In this document: piece after piece, positions 1 through 11,299 of the stretch | How the letters are laid out: every line of letters begins with the position of its first letter | Numbering within the stretch: the stretch's first letter is position 1 | Notes under the pieces: model-generated | Databases searched by the model: none | Told to the model about the DNA's origin: nothing | What the model saw: only the letters and a program-made list of their open reading frames with translations | Position numbers and translations under genes: made by a program | Assembly (NCBI RefSeq): GCF_963678635.1 | Contig: NC_087069.1 | Location: 17,584,660 to 17,648,659, forward strand | DNA: 64,000 nucleotides | Source: Symsagittifera roscoffensis | Lineage: Eukaryota > Xenacoelomorpha > Acoela > Convolutidae | Direction: 5' to 3'

Positions 1-539
1 TTCAATTTGATTGTTAGCGTAGAATTGTCGTGTAACATAGGCGTCGAAGTGTATGTTGAGTTCTTTTTCCGCTGCGGTGAAATTTGTACCGTTGTCAAAA
101 ACAATTTTGGCTAGTTTTCATCTGCGTGCGAAGAATCGCCTTAGGGTATTGATGAAGGCCTCGGCTGATTGGTCCTGGCACATCTCAAGGCGTACGACTG
201 TTGCTGTTAGGAAGTCATGATTACGCCGTAGCGTTTGTTGTAGTTTCCTGAGGTTTTCGAAGCAAACGGTCAGAAGAGATCTAATCCTGTTTGTTGAAAC
301 GGGAAGGTTTTATCTTCCGAAAATCTGAAGGCGGGTAGGGGCGCAAACTCCGGCTGTAGTCCAGTTGCCTGTTGTCGTCGGCAGTCGTAACAGTTTTTTA
401 TGATCTTGTCAATGTGTGCGCAAACACAGTGAATCCAATACTCGTTTTGAAGAAAGTTTTTAAGTGCTGGCGTGGCAAGTGCTGGTTGTTTTTGTGAGTT
501 TGTCGTATAAAGAGGTGAATTGCTGCGTGGTTTATGCAA
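1..539 (-). pseudogene. BEL/Pao integrase (zinc-binding and core), frameshifted
   Basis: Codons from 539 down to 270 give an integrase N-terminal zinc-binding segment (ALKNFLQNEYWI, CVCAHIDKIIKNCYDCRR) followed by the linker PFQQTGLDLF. Further down in another frame are the core segments TATVVRLEMCQDQSAEAFI and KIVFDNGTNF, the latter carrying the second catalytic aspartate of a DDE integrase. At least two frame changes and one in-frame stop lie between these pieces. The third catalytic residue would lie beyond the left edge. The enzyme would insert retroelement cDNA into host DNA; this copy cannot. Confidence 0.8.
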
Positions 540-997
540 TAGTCGGGTGATTTAAGCAATCGTCCATTTGAGACATCTCGCAAGAAATGGTGACGGATGT
601 CGAAGTCTGCAAGTTGTGTTGGTTGTTTTTTGTTATACCAATGCGTTGACCTCTGGGTTGAAGCTGTCTCGTTGCGTCTGTTTGAAGATAAAATTTTCTG
701 CGGCAATCGTGTTTTTGCTTGTCTGTTCGGTGGTCGAGTTTTTGTTGCGAGAGTGTAGTTCTTTATCTTTAAAAATCCTGGCGGCACGCATCATGTATGC
801 GGTTGTTCGAAGAAGTCTTGTCCATTTGAAGAATCTGCTGTAGTCGATTAAATTTTTTTACTGTTTTTTCGGTGGAAGCTTGAAAAGCTAGCACTGGGGT
901 TGTTGCTATTTCAATTATATGTCCAGTTTGATCGTTGAGTTGCAAGATATCCGTATTGGCGTCGTTTAATTGTAGTTTTAGCCAATTGCATTCTGGT

Positions 998-1246
998 TCA
1001 CATATAAATTTTGATCCCGTGAACCATCTTGACTTGGTACTGTATTCCGATAGGGGTATTCAACAGGTTTTTTTTGTAAGCTGGGTTTAGGGGTCCTGAG
1101 CAAGGTTTCCATTGACTCGCTTGCGTGCTTTCCAAAATTTTTGCAACTGTGTGAGCCACAAAAACTTGTTGTCGTTTAGCAGATCCCTGTATCCAATGAA
1201 GCGCTGTTGTGCTGTCAGTCCACAAAAGCTGAGTTGTAGATGCCAA
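998..1246 (-). pseudogene. BEL/Pao RNase H-like segment
   Basis: An 82-codon open stretch. Its first half matches the RNase H region of Pao polyproteins: an aspartate in WTDS, then ALHWIQGSAKRQQVFVAH and ILESTQASQW. In intact elements this domain removes the RNA strand of the RNA-DNA hybrid during reverse transcription. The family motif normally runs on through an NPAD segment. Here NPAYKK is reached and the frame then leaves the family pattern, which suggests a frameshift near 1,070. The upstream boundary coincides with a 21-bp tandem repeat at 1,247-1,319, so the element was cut or overwritten there. Confidence 0.75.
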
Positions 1247-1319
1247 CCACCACGACTACTTTTTCGACCACCGCGACTACTTTTTCGACCACCGCGACCA
1301 TTTATTTGACCACCGCGAG
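1247..1319. repeat. 21-bp tandem repeat, about 3.5 copies
   Basis: Three full 21-bp units (1,247-1,267, 1,268-1,288, 1,289-1,309) and a partial fourth, built on CCACCGCGACTACTTTTTCGA. The first two differ by one base and the third by a few. It lies exactly at the broken end of the BEL/Pao fragment. Confidence 0.9.
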
Positions 1320-1951
1320 CAAACGTTTGAGTTCACGAACAAACATGAAAATGTGAAAAGTTTCGTGGGCATTCTAAATAATTTACAGAGAGATTTGTGT
1401 AATTTTTCATGATTGAACAAGTGAATCATATGTGACAAGCCATTCCTCTGGATTATTTTATCATGTTCCGTCACCTCTGATTATACTACAAAAAATTTAA
1501 AAAATTCGCGTTGCTGTACAAGGTGTACCAATTAGTAAATACAGAGATAATGTCGGAAATTTGCCACTAAATAAAAAAACAGTATAATTAATTAATTTTT
1601 TTATAAATGAGATTTTTATAGGCAATTAGATAAACCAGCATATCTGTTGATCATATACAAGACCGCTATGAAACCCAAATCAAATTTACAAACAGCGTTT
1701 GTTGGGTAACGGAAACACTTGCTTTTGACAAAAAAAAATCATAGGTTTATAGTTTTTGAAATACTTATTATGTGCACATTGAGTGTTGATTTGTGAATCG
1801 TAGAGGAGTCGCATTGCAAATGGCTATTTCTTATTCTATATTTAAGTTTTCTTTTTCTTATGAATTGGAGCTGGGATTTCAGTCGCTCTCAGACAACTTG
1901 ACACATGTGACTTTACTTTTTCATTCATTTGATCTTCATTACTTGTTTGGG

Positions 1952-2007
1952 ACCAAGTTGACATCCTCCCCCCTAAATATGTTTAGGGGGGAGGATGTTA
2001 ACTTGGT
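1952..2007. repeat. Near-perfect 26-bp inverted repeat (hairpin)
   Basis: The arms at 1,952-1,977 and 1,982-2,007 pair over 26 bases with one mismatch and a 4-base loop; their core is CATCCTCCCCCCTAAA. The sequence GGATSTTAACTTGRTC recurs just downstream (about 2,094-2,145) next to further G-tracts, so this looks like a small repeat family rather than a lone palindrome. No coding is seen between 1,320 and 2,190. Confidence 0.85.
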
Positions 2008-2198
2008 TTTAAAGTGGGAATTTTCAGCCAATCAGACTCAAGCATTTTACATGCAGCGCTTAGCAAATTTAATTTAAATTCAGCGCTGGGGTGGAGGATC
2101 TTAACTTGGTCTGTTTGGGGGGGATGTTAACTTGATCCCTTGCTTGTGCTTTTACATCGATGTGACAATCTTTAAGATCATTTTTTAGATTATTTTTT

Positions 2199-3096
2199 TA
2201 AAGTTATTGGGATTTAAACGTTACCATTTTGGCCGAATTTGGACAATTAACGCGCGATATTTTTCGGGCAAATAACGCGTAAGCTGAGATTTTATCCGTC
2301 TTAGAAATAGTTCCAATTAGCTTGAAGGAAGCGTTTTTGCCATAATTAGTTGTGTACATGGGAGCGAAATCTATCTATTCGTACTCTACAGAGCGTATGC
2401 GGGGATAATTTTCTCTAAAATTCTCATTTTTTATTTTTATTTTTATTATGTTTAATTTATTCATGTTTTTACGGCTCCATGTGCCTTAACAGTCAGTCGG
2501 AACATTTGATTATTCAAAATCTTCGGGTTACGAAGTCACTTTGAAAAGAAATGTATTAATTTCCCTTCCAGAAGCATTCCGATGGCGGGAAGGACTACCG
2601 GAAGTGAGGTTCCATGATTGATAGTCGCTTAATACCGATATTCATGATCGAAAAAGTTGCAATTATAATCATTTATTTTTACACTTTTGGGACACGCAAT
2701 CGATCATAATCCTTGACAGTCCATAATTTTTAGTAAAATTAAACAAGACTGCTCGTATCAGGGCGAAGCCCTGAATGTTGCGACTGCCTTTTGAGGTTTT
2801 TGGAGCAGTAATAACAAAAAAAATAAATGTAATAAAATAAAACGAATTTTTTTTCAAAAAACTTGAATTTTTTTTTAATGAAAAACATCCCCCTACACGC
2901 CATATAAAGTACAAAAAGATAGATTTCGCTCCTTGTAACAAATCAATTATGGCAAATAAGCTTCTTTCAACCAATTTGGAACAATTTCTAAGACGGATTA
3001 AATATCCGCTTACGCGTTAATAGCGCGAAATATATCGCGCGTTAATTGTCCCAAATTGGCCAAAATGGCAATCTTTAAACCCCCATAACTTTACGA
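2199..3096. mobile_element. Foldback/MITE-like element with ~190-bp inverted arms
   Basis: The left arm (2,199-2,385) and right arm (2,909-3,096) are imperfect reverse complements along their whole length. Landmarks in both are GACAATTAACGCGCGATAT, AACGCGTAAGC, ATCCGTCTTAGAAAT and GGAGCGAAATCTATCT. The ~520-bp interior is AT-rich, with no recognisable gene; open frames there are not family-like. No obvious target-site duplication was found, and similarity fades gradually outside the arms. It is likely a non-autonomous DNA transposon or an old inverted duplication. Confidence 0.8.
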
Positions 3097-5200
3097 AAAA
3101 TGGTCAAAAAATTTTGTCAAAAATGGCTAATTAAAAAGTCGAAGGAAAAAAAACCCACCCCGAGCACAAATATTCCGTTACTTTCGTATCGAAATTCGGA
3201 ACAATGAACTATAATTCATTTATAAGCCGTTCGAATGGATTATAATGGATTATAAATTGTATAACCTTTTTCGCATTTTCTGTATCCCCTTTTTCGCATT
3301 TTCTATATCCCCATTTACATGAAACACCAATACCCACATCTACCACCAACCCTACCCCACCTACTTCCTTCCTAGCCTACTCTACCTCAACCCCCACTAC
3401 CCAAATACTGTTTTTTTCACTTTTTGCCCTCTCCCAGGATATTCACACTTTTGTCTCACTTCCCAGACATTTGACGCTCCAACAAAACTTTAGGGGGGGG
3501 GCTAGTGGGGGTACAAATCTGTAGAAAATGGGCGCTTACTATATTTTCTACTTAATTTTTATGGTGGGGGAGAGAGACAATTAGAAAAAAAAGACAAGAA
3601 GAAAACAGTTCATTTTTTGCTGTAGCCAAATTTAATTTCAATTAGCGATTGCAACGTTCAATTTTAAAAAATTTTCTTCAAAGATTTTGGAAAATCCAGC
3701 CTCAAGATAAAAAAACTACTAATATCCATTATAAACGAGTCTATTTCATTATAATGTGTTATGATCGAATACAATGGATTAAATTGTTTTTCTACTCTAA
3801 TTGTTTTATAATCGATTATTAATCCAATATATTTGCTCATTTCAGAATTTTAATGAGACAGATCATGAAATTCAGTATAATCTGTTATTATCCGTGGAAC
3901 CTCATTGCGGGCAGATCTTTTCTGTTACACAGCCCAAAACTACCTTTTTGATATTTCAAATTTCGAAAAATGGATTGTATTGCTGATATATTGCAGTCTT
4001 CGGCTGAAATATTGCTGAAATATTGCGATATTCGGCAAAAAAATCCAAAAAACCACATACAAGTTTTGTGCTAATTTCATCCAAAGGACTCTCACCTTAC
4101 TACTTCTGTACGACTTGAATGAGCAATTTCTGGCTGAACATCACTTAAACTGTTTTGAGGGCACGTTGAGGCCATAGCCAATAAACTCATTTTTTTCGGC
4201 AAAAAATCCAAAAAGACATTTAAAGTGATTTTTGTCATGATTTTGTACGAAAAAAGTTCCTTTCCGCGCGGAAAATAGTTTGGAATAAGATTAATGTGCT
4301 TGGGAAAATTTTCATTTAAAAATCTTGCGCACATCACTGCTCGCTATTAAAAACTTCTATATCCACCTCTGGATTGAAAAACAAACGCAAGAAAAGTTTG
4401 TATTCGTAATTGATACCAGAATAAGGAAACATATTTTACTTTTTGAAAAAGATGCAGCGGTTTTCACAAAAACTAATGCCAATAGGGGACTCGCCTTTCA
4501 AAATAGACATATTTATACTTTGTGCTGAACCACGTTCCTTCCTTTGTTAAATTGAAGTAATACCAGGTGTGCTCCGACGGGTAGCCTGATATTCGTAACT
4601 AAACACAAATCGGATGAGAGTTCTTCATATCATTTTTGCCTGAGGTTTCCATATTTTAAATCACATTATCTCAAAAAACTAAAACAATCCAAAGTTAATC
4701 ATTTCAGTGAAATCAAGTCAAGTGCGTATTTAATAAAAAAAAAATTGCAGAGGACGCCTTGGTGCGCATAGGCAAAAAAAATCACTTTATGGCAAAAACT
4801 TTCCTAAAAAGCAATTAACGTCATTTTGTAAAATTTTTGTTTTTTTTTGTAAAAATAGGATGTACAATTAACACCACTAAAGAGCTTTGATAAATGAATA
4901 ATACCAAATCTTTGGATCTTCAAAACCTGAATCTTTGAATATTTCATCAAAAAACGACAATGCTGCAGACTGAAACAATCCAGAAGACCTTAAAGGGACA
5001 AATTTTTTCCTCAGACAGCGTGAAAGGCAATCAATCATGAAGATAAGAAATCTGGTTTCACCAATCAACATCAATGAGATGCTGATCACTTATATACACT
5101 ATATGGTATAAACTTAATGCACACTAAGGGATTGTCCTTTCGACGGTTCAAGATCAAACAGATGCAGCAGCTCGATTTTGTGATATCATAGAACTGAGAA
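3097..5200. other. Non-coding AT-rich stretch
   Basis: No supportable gene. It holds a C/T-rich, G-poor tract at about 3,305-3,440 followed by G-runs near 3,490. There are scattered short echoes of ATAATGGATTATAA (3,235-3,260 and again 3,720-3,830). Short open frames at 4,092-4,337 and 4,325-4,528 have no family features. Confidence 0.6.
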
Positions 5201-5215
5201 GACCGCTGATGCGGA

Positions 5216-6076
5216 GAACGAAATTATACGAATAAAGGTTCCCCGGAGACTATTATCAACAGATTACAAAATCAAGTTATGTGAGGCTAATAGAAACAAA
5301 GCGGATTCAACACCGAAGGATGTACAAACTGCTTCACTGTTTTCGAATCAAGCACAGCGTTTTGCTGGGATCTCTAAGGTTAATATCATATAAAAAAACA
5401 CATACAATCTGAGGCCAGTTTTCAAAAATCCAAGTAATGTTAGTGAAGCATTCACCGATGTTAGGTCAGAATGTCTAAACTGCGGGGGCCTATCGCGTGT
5501 GTCTAAGATCTCTCCTTCAAGGGTAAAAAGTGTAACTTGTGTATTAGGAGGGGAAATTTTGCAATACATTGTCGGTGTACGTTCGCATACATTAACTCAA
5601 ATCGTAGAAAAACTGATAAAAGACAAAATCCTCATTGGGGTCAATTTGCAGAGAGGGTAAGAAAAAAAAACTCTGAGAAACGCATTGAAATGAGAATATT
5701 TATCGCTTCAGCACTCATTGGTATGCTTGTTGCATGGAAACTAGTGATTATAGGTGGCAACGAGGTGATTAATTTTTTTGCTGAGCATCTGGAAGAATCT
5801 GAGAAAGCCAACTCTGAAGCAAACGCTGATGTCATGGACGTGGTGTACGTGATCTGTTGCCAACCAACCCAGTACATGATTCTTGGTCCAGGTGAAACTG
5901 AAGCCCGCGATCAACAGTTTTTCGCCAAGACCCCGTTGCGAATGGTAGAAATGGTGAAAGCAACGGTTAAACAGGACACAAATGAGTCAGTGCAGACTGG
6001 AGGAGTTACTAATGCATCCACCACCCAACATGCGAACAATCTTATAATCTTAGCCCAGTTTTGTGGAAAAAATTGA
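5216..6076 (+). pseudogene. Decayed retroelement gag-like region (BEL/Pao type suspected)
   Basis: Plus-strand coding relic in at least two frames. The first open piece (5,216-5,393) reads RIKVPRRLLSTDYKIKL and on; the style of basic and leucine-rich helices is like the C-terminal part of a Pao-type gag. Near 5,460-5,590 there are remnants of paired zinc knuckles: CLNCGG with the later His/Cys lost, then CIRRGNFAIHC with one Cys and the His replaced. A 179-codon open frame (5,537-6,076) follows, with acidic helical text and no recognised domain. Gag would package the retroelement RNA. The assignment is inference from knuckle spacing and context; it could be another retroelement class. Confidence 0.4.
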
Positions 6077-6447
6077 CCTCTCAGATGCTTCCCACTAAAT
6101 CAAAACAATGACGCAAAATGGGATGTGTAACTAACAGCTTTAAGGAGCTTTTCAAGAAAAGCGAAAACACCAAGAAATGCAATAACCCAACTTTCTTGAC
6201 TTTTTGAAAGTGCTTCGGGAACATTTTCAAGGTAATCAGTGGCTTAATAATTTTCCAATACCACCTACTTGTCCATCGAAGGACAAGAAAACAACACGAA
6301 AAACATATGCTTGCAGTCAACGAACGACTAAATGAAACAAATTAACATTAATGGAGAAAATCAATATCAAAACCACTTTAGCTTTTAGGTGAATCAGTAT
6401 CAGCTGCTGGAGTCAAGCCTCATCAATGGCTAGTTGAGATCATTGTA

Positions 6448-6657
6448 ATGCAAAGATGCCTGTCAATGGATTATAATAAACCTCAATCGTTTTGTGGACT
6501 GGCAAACTTGTACAGACAGTGGGCACGCAACAAGCCGCAAAGATTTCCACACTCAATGGTCGAGGAGTCAGTAACTGTGTGGACCCACAAACACGGAAAT
6601 CATGAAATCACGGGTGTTTTCATGAAATCGAATAAAAAACTGTGCCCAATCAAGTAG
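6448..6657 (+). CDS. Unidentified 69-codon open frame, probable retroelement relic
   Basis: Open frame beginning MQRCLSMDYNKPQSF; the frame is also open upstream of the Met (HQWLVEIIV). It is basic and Trp/His-containing (NLYRQWARNKPQRF, VTVWTHKHGNHE). It has no domain I recognise. It follows the gag-like relic by ~370 bp on the same strand and has similar, slightly higher GC than the surrounding non-coding DNA, which is the main reason to think it was once coding. Confidence 0.25.
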   Translation: MQRCLSMDYNKPQSFCGLANLYRQWARNKPQRFPHSMVEESVTVWTHKHGNHEITGVFMKSNKKLCPIK

Positions 6658-6768
6658 CTAGCCTTACATCCTGGCCAAAGAAAAGAAAGTGGCCATCAAA
6701 AATTCCAGAATCACTTCCAGAAAAAAATACCCGAATTTGCACCGTAACACCTGGAAAAAGAATTGACT

Positions 6769-7010
6769 ATGACCACTAATGCCTCTGAACAAGCAGTTCT
6801 CGTACCCGATAATCGTTTTCCGATCTATGATTCAGTAAAACTGTGACCTGCCGATCAAAACTATCAAAATAGAACGAGAAGCTTGGTTTGACACATTTGA
6901 ACAGCTCTTACTGGGACTCAAAATCATAGAGCAAAAAGATCACGAACCCTTGATTGCAGTACCGCTTTGCTCGAGATCGAGAAATACTGAAAGCATCATG
7001 AGTCAGAATA
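6769..7010 (+). pseudogene. Possible gag N-terminal relic
   Basis: A short frame MTTNASEQAVLVPDNRF (6,769-6,846) stops. Two bases on, another frame carries LPIKTIKIEREAWFDTFEQL for about 50 codons (from 6,848). A start-like peptide followed by a Trp-Phe-rich helix resembles the beginning of some LTR-retroelement gags, but I cannot name a family. It would need at least one frameshift. The relation to the relic at 5.2-6.1 kb is unknown. Confidence 0.2.
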
Positions 7011-10000
7011 AACAGATCAGCTACTTGGCTTAAGAAGGTTGATCACAAACTTAATTAGGTGCAAGAAAAACAGATATCCCACGAGGATCGTCTAACAAGA
7101 CTGAGTTTTGACAAGCCACCAGAATACGAGAGGTTATTTTGTCAAAAATCTCTGACAGTCGGTTTTAAGGTCATCAAAAACTAACTTCAAGCTGTCCACA
7201 AATGCATAAAGAGCGGTGACTGGAGACAACCGAGGTGTGACTCATAAGCTGAGTCACACTTCAAGAAGTAAACTGAATCCTTGACAATATGAGAAGCCAT
7301 CATTCACCGTGGTGCTGTACCTTTCACTCTACAGAAAGTTAAATGACAAATGTTGGATGATGCCCATAAGACGAACCCGAGAAGACACACTATAGACACT
7401 ATATTGCAAATATTTACCTGGAAAATCACACGATGTGGAACTAGACCTTACTAGAGCAGTCTAGATATTTGAACATGCCGTGAAAGCAGGGAACAAAAAT
7501 ATATTAGTCATTCTCTTTGCTTTTCGTCAACTAGGGCTAAGGACCACGCAAACTACTTCCGAGCACTCGAAATAGCCTTCCAATTTTGTCAGAACTGTCG
7601 TAATCTCATAAAAATTTGATGTGCGTTCTCTCGTTGTCCGTTGCCCTTGAGTTTTGAGTTTTTGACAAAATATTTTTTCAGATCAATTGAATCAAAAAAT
7701 GAGTGGTATTTTCATAACAAGCGGTTATGCTGGCTTACCTCGTTGTTTCTCTCATAAATTCCCCATTTCTCGATTGATAGTAACAATGAGATGAAATCCA
7801 AGCTAAATCTGATATTGTTCTAGTACTTTTCATATTGGAACATTCGAACTTTTTTTGAAAAAATCAAAATCCACCTAAATTTAAAATGATCAGCAAGATT
7901 TGGAGTTTGTTCTCAAATTGATCAATAGTTTCTGTTTTTAGCGCTGAAAAAGGAAAAAAAACCTTTGATGTTTTTTTAAAAACTAAATTTATTCATCAGT
8001 TTTTTTAAAGTCAAAATAAAATGACTAATAAGTTATATACTGACATGATCGAGTTTGAGACTCGGCTCCCATTTAGCATTATGATTCGACAACCAAAGCA
8101 CTGCGTATTCAACGACACCTACATCTTCGCCCCACACCCACCAATCGTTCGTTCTAAAACAATTATCACTTCAAGTTGTCATATTTATTTGGTTGCAAAT
8201 TTTTGGAAATTTTGCAAACGTCTTGAAAAAAGTTGACCCAAAAGCAGAGCATTTTTATTGTTTATTTCGGCTGATTTTCCTAAACTGTAGCTAAGACCCA
8301 TGTAAATTGAGGCTACTTGCTATTATTGAGGCTACTTGCTATTATTGTTCAAAAACTACTAATAAAATGAACAGATTTGTTGCGATGGAGAATCTTTTTG
8401 ACGAGAACAAAAATCGGCAATGTTACTAAGAAAATCAAACAAAGCTCGAAATAATAGTTTCTGAAGTAATGAATTCAAGCCATGGGCAAATTTGACTAAA
8501 AAAATCCAAATTAGGCAAAAATCAGAAGAAGTACCTACAGTCATTTGTTATTTACCTTTTTTTCAACCGGATATTTCTTAGAAATACGAAAGAAAAAATT
8601 TTGCTCAGTATTTTTTTCCAGAGCGGTTAAAAAAAACAAAGAAAGTAGCACAGCATGTTCCGGCCTTATTCTTGAAAACTACATTTTTTTAAACATTTTT
8701 CTATAAAATTTTTTTTTGTGTGTGTGATGTGATGAAAAGATCTGACAAAAATTGTAATGCTCTATTGCCAGTTCTATTGTTTTAGGCAAAATGAACAACA
8801 ATTTTTGCCATGAGATGATTAGAAAAGGAAACAAAAACAAAATTCAAACTAATTTTCCACAAAATTTCTTCAAATTTATTTTTGCCGATTTTTTTTCCTT
8901 TTGAAGTTATAAAACTCGAATATGGGTCTACTCGCTCGCCATATTGGCTCAAAATTAGACAAAAATCAAAAAATTTCAAAAAGTTATTCCCGACACTGAG
9001 AAAGGTTTTCGAAATTTTATAAGATCGTTCGAATCACAACTGAAAAGGCTTTAATTTCGATAAGTATTTGTGATAACTCATTTTGCTCTGATAAAAATTA
9101 TCCGTTCTTTTCTGGTAAAAACTGGCAGAAAAATAGTAAAATTTCATAACTTTAACTACATTGATGCATTTTTTTAGGTTTAAAGTTTCAAATTTTACCC
9201 GTACCTACACAGGGTCTCTCAGAAGAAAATATTCTTATGAAACTTGAGTTTGTGATTAGATAAATGAACTCAGTTTTTAAAAACTTTGAAAGTGTAGATA
9301 ATCCATGACAATTTTTTTTTATTCAAATATTTAAAGCTATCAGATAAGTCAAGGAGGCTCTAGAAGAAATGTTGTCTCAATTTGAAAAAGCTAGGTATTG
9401 GGGCTATTCTCATGATGAAGGGACCAAATGATCAAAAATTTTCGAATAATCAGAATTGCCAGCATTCGTGGCTGGGCACTGGTTTTTGCAAATTGTGAAC
9501 CTAGAAGTGCAGCCTAATTTTGCTCTACAGTTCTTGCAGATGTCAAATGAATATTATGCTTTTTTTAAAATTGATAGCATTTAATTTTATAGTTTTTTCC
9601 ATAGCCTCTAAAATCTGATTTTTTTTCAGCAGAGTAATTTTTGAGCAGATCATTCTAGTATGAACAGTAAATCAGGGTGCTTTAGCAGAAAAAGTTAAAA
9701 CAATTGACGGACAATAATATGGCAGGCGAAAAAAATCATTCAGTCAGTCTTGAAATTTCATAAGACATTTATCTCTCGTTTTGTCACCATCATTGATAAC
9801 TTATTGAGAAACCCTGACAATATATCATGTGGCATACGCTGATTGACGCGCAAAAACCTCTAGAGCTGAATGTAAGCGCAGCTGAGCAAGCGGTCGCTAG
9901 TTGCCAAAGCCGTGTCTGAGTTGTTTATTGTTTTGAGTCTGCTAGAAAAAACCGTCTTCTGAAGTACCTAGAATATTGCTGGGATCTAACGTGAAATCAC

Positions 10001-10600
10001 TTAAGAAAAAATATAGACCAAAATTTAGATGCATATGAAAAATTGATTATATTGACTTTGCATTTGTAGTATCTTTAAAGCAAACAAAAACTTCAATAAA
10101 GTTTACTCGAATTGGATCCATATGACACTAATGTTTGAATCAAAATCATCAATTTATAAAGTTTACAATCGATTGATTTTGTTAAACTTTGCTTTGTTTG
10201 TTTTTTGTCTTGAAATCATTTCAAATCAACAATCGCTAGCTCATTAGCATTTTTCTGAACATTTTGTGTTCTTTCACATTATTTTAATTTAATCACGTTC
10301 CTGTAATAAAAATAAATAACATTTATCCATTATCAAATTTTGACGAAATGCAAAATTCTGCGGTAGCAATTTGCCTGAAAGAGTATGTTTCATTCAAATT
10401 TTCGCCAAAATTTCGAAAGATCATTCAGCGGTAGAAAAGATTGATAGACCTAGGTAGGGTTACCCTAAAATTGGATTGGGATTGGGTGTGTGGAGGATCA
10501 ATTATCCTAAGACCATAGTTTTTCTGAAATACCCTTATTCGGTCCTAGTTGTTAAAAAACCTATTTTCAATCAATGGACGTTGAAAACTTTGTAAGAGAG
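7011..10600. other. Non-coding AT-rich stretch
   Basis: No gene is supportable. A 19-bp unit (TGAGGCTACTTGCTATTAT) is duplicated head to tail at 8,308-8,345. Open frames of 60-71 codons (8,021-8,236, 8,359-8,544, 8,782-8,979) lack any family signal or splice context. Confidence 0.6.
8308..8345. repeat. 19-bp direct tandem duplication
   Basis: Two perfect adjacent 19-bp units, 8,308-8,326 and 8,327-8,345. A local slippage-type duplication with no other context. Confidence 0.9.
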
Positions 10601-11299
10601 ATGTTTCAGTAGTAGATGTTGGAGCTGAGGTGTGGGGTGGGGGATGCTGTGCTCCAGGGTGACCCATATGTTTTAATATAGGAAATAGATTATCCGGTCA
10701 CCCGGCTATCTATTAAACTTGAGTATGGAGCCAACAAAGTATTACGTTAGGGAAAAGGATTGGTAAAGTTTTTTTGGTTTGTGTATGATAAGAGAATTGA
10801 TATTGGTGAGAAAAACGATATTTCCTGGTTTCTCTCTAGTTTTTTGGAAAAAGTTTCAGCGCGTGTTATCTAATTGGTAATTATTTTTAGTCTCTTACGT
10901 TCAGATTGTGGAATGAAAGTCTTGTTATTAGTTTTTTTTGTTCGTGGTTTGTCAAAAAAAGAGTTTTTGGGCAAAAAAAACTTAGATTTTTTTATCAAAA
11001 ATCTGAAATTTTTTCAAAAAAATTTCAAAACACGATAAGATTTTGTATAATTCGACATATTACCTCTTTTATTAGATACTATTTCATTTGAAAACAGTGC
11101 TCCATTTACCTGAAACTATGCTGAAACATACTGAATCTTCAAAAAAGTGAAAATTTTGAAAAATAAAGATTTAAAGTACAAAGAAAATATATAAATCACT
11201 GCGTCGTTTTTTAATTTTACAACAATTTTATAGAAAAAAATTACTGCCTTGTGAATAAGTTTAATATATAGCATCACTTCTTATGTTTTTATTACATTG

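Larger units (their letters stand above)
1..1246 (-). mobile_element. BEL/Pao retrotransposon pol fragment, decayed
   Basis: Minus-strand pol fragment of a BEL/Pao LTR retrotransposon, read from 1,246 down to base 1. In order it shows an RNase H-like segment (LLWTDSTTALHWIQG near 1,215), the Pao linker (FFKWTRLLRTTAYMMRAARI near 760-840), an integrase zinc-binding segment (KNCYDCRRQQATG near 360-400, then TGLDLF) and the integrase core with the catalytic-type IVFDNGTNF near 85-110. That order and the wording of the motifs are diagnostic of the Pao family. The reading frame breaks several times (about 1,070, 640, 540, 270 and 130), so no product is expected. Reverse transcriptase, protease and gag are absent upstream, and the element runs off the left edge. 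No LTR is visible. Confidence 0.85.

Noticed and set aside
398-787. 129-codon minus-strand open frame over the BEL/Pao fragment
   Set aside because: It is a frame-shifted shadow: the Pao text lies in the neighbouring frames over the same bases.
2669-2974. 101-codon minus-strand open frame in the foldback element
   Set aside because: Phe/Lys/Ile low-complexity text that overlaps the inverted arm; no domain and no partner in the other arm.
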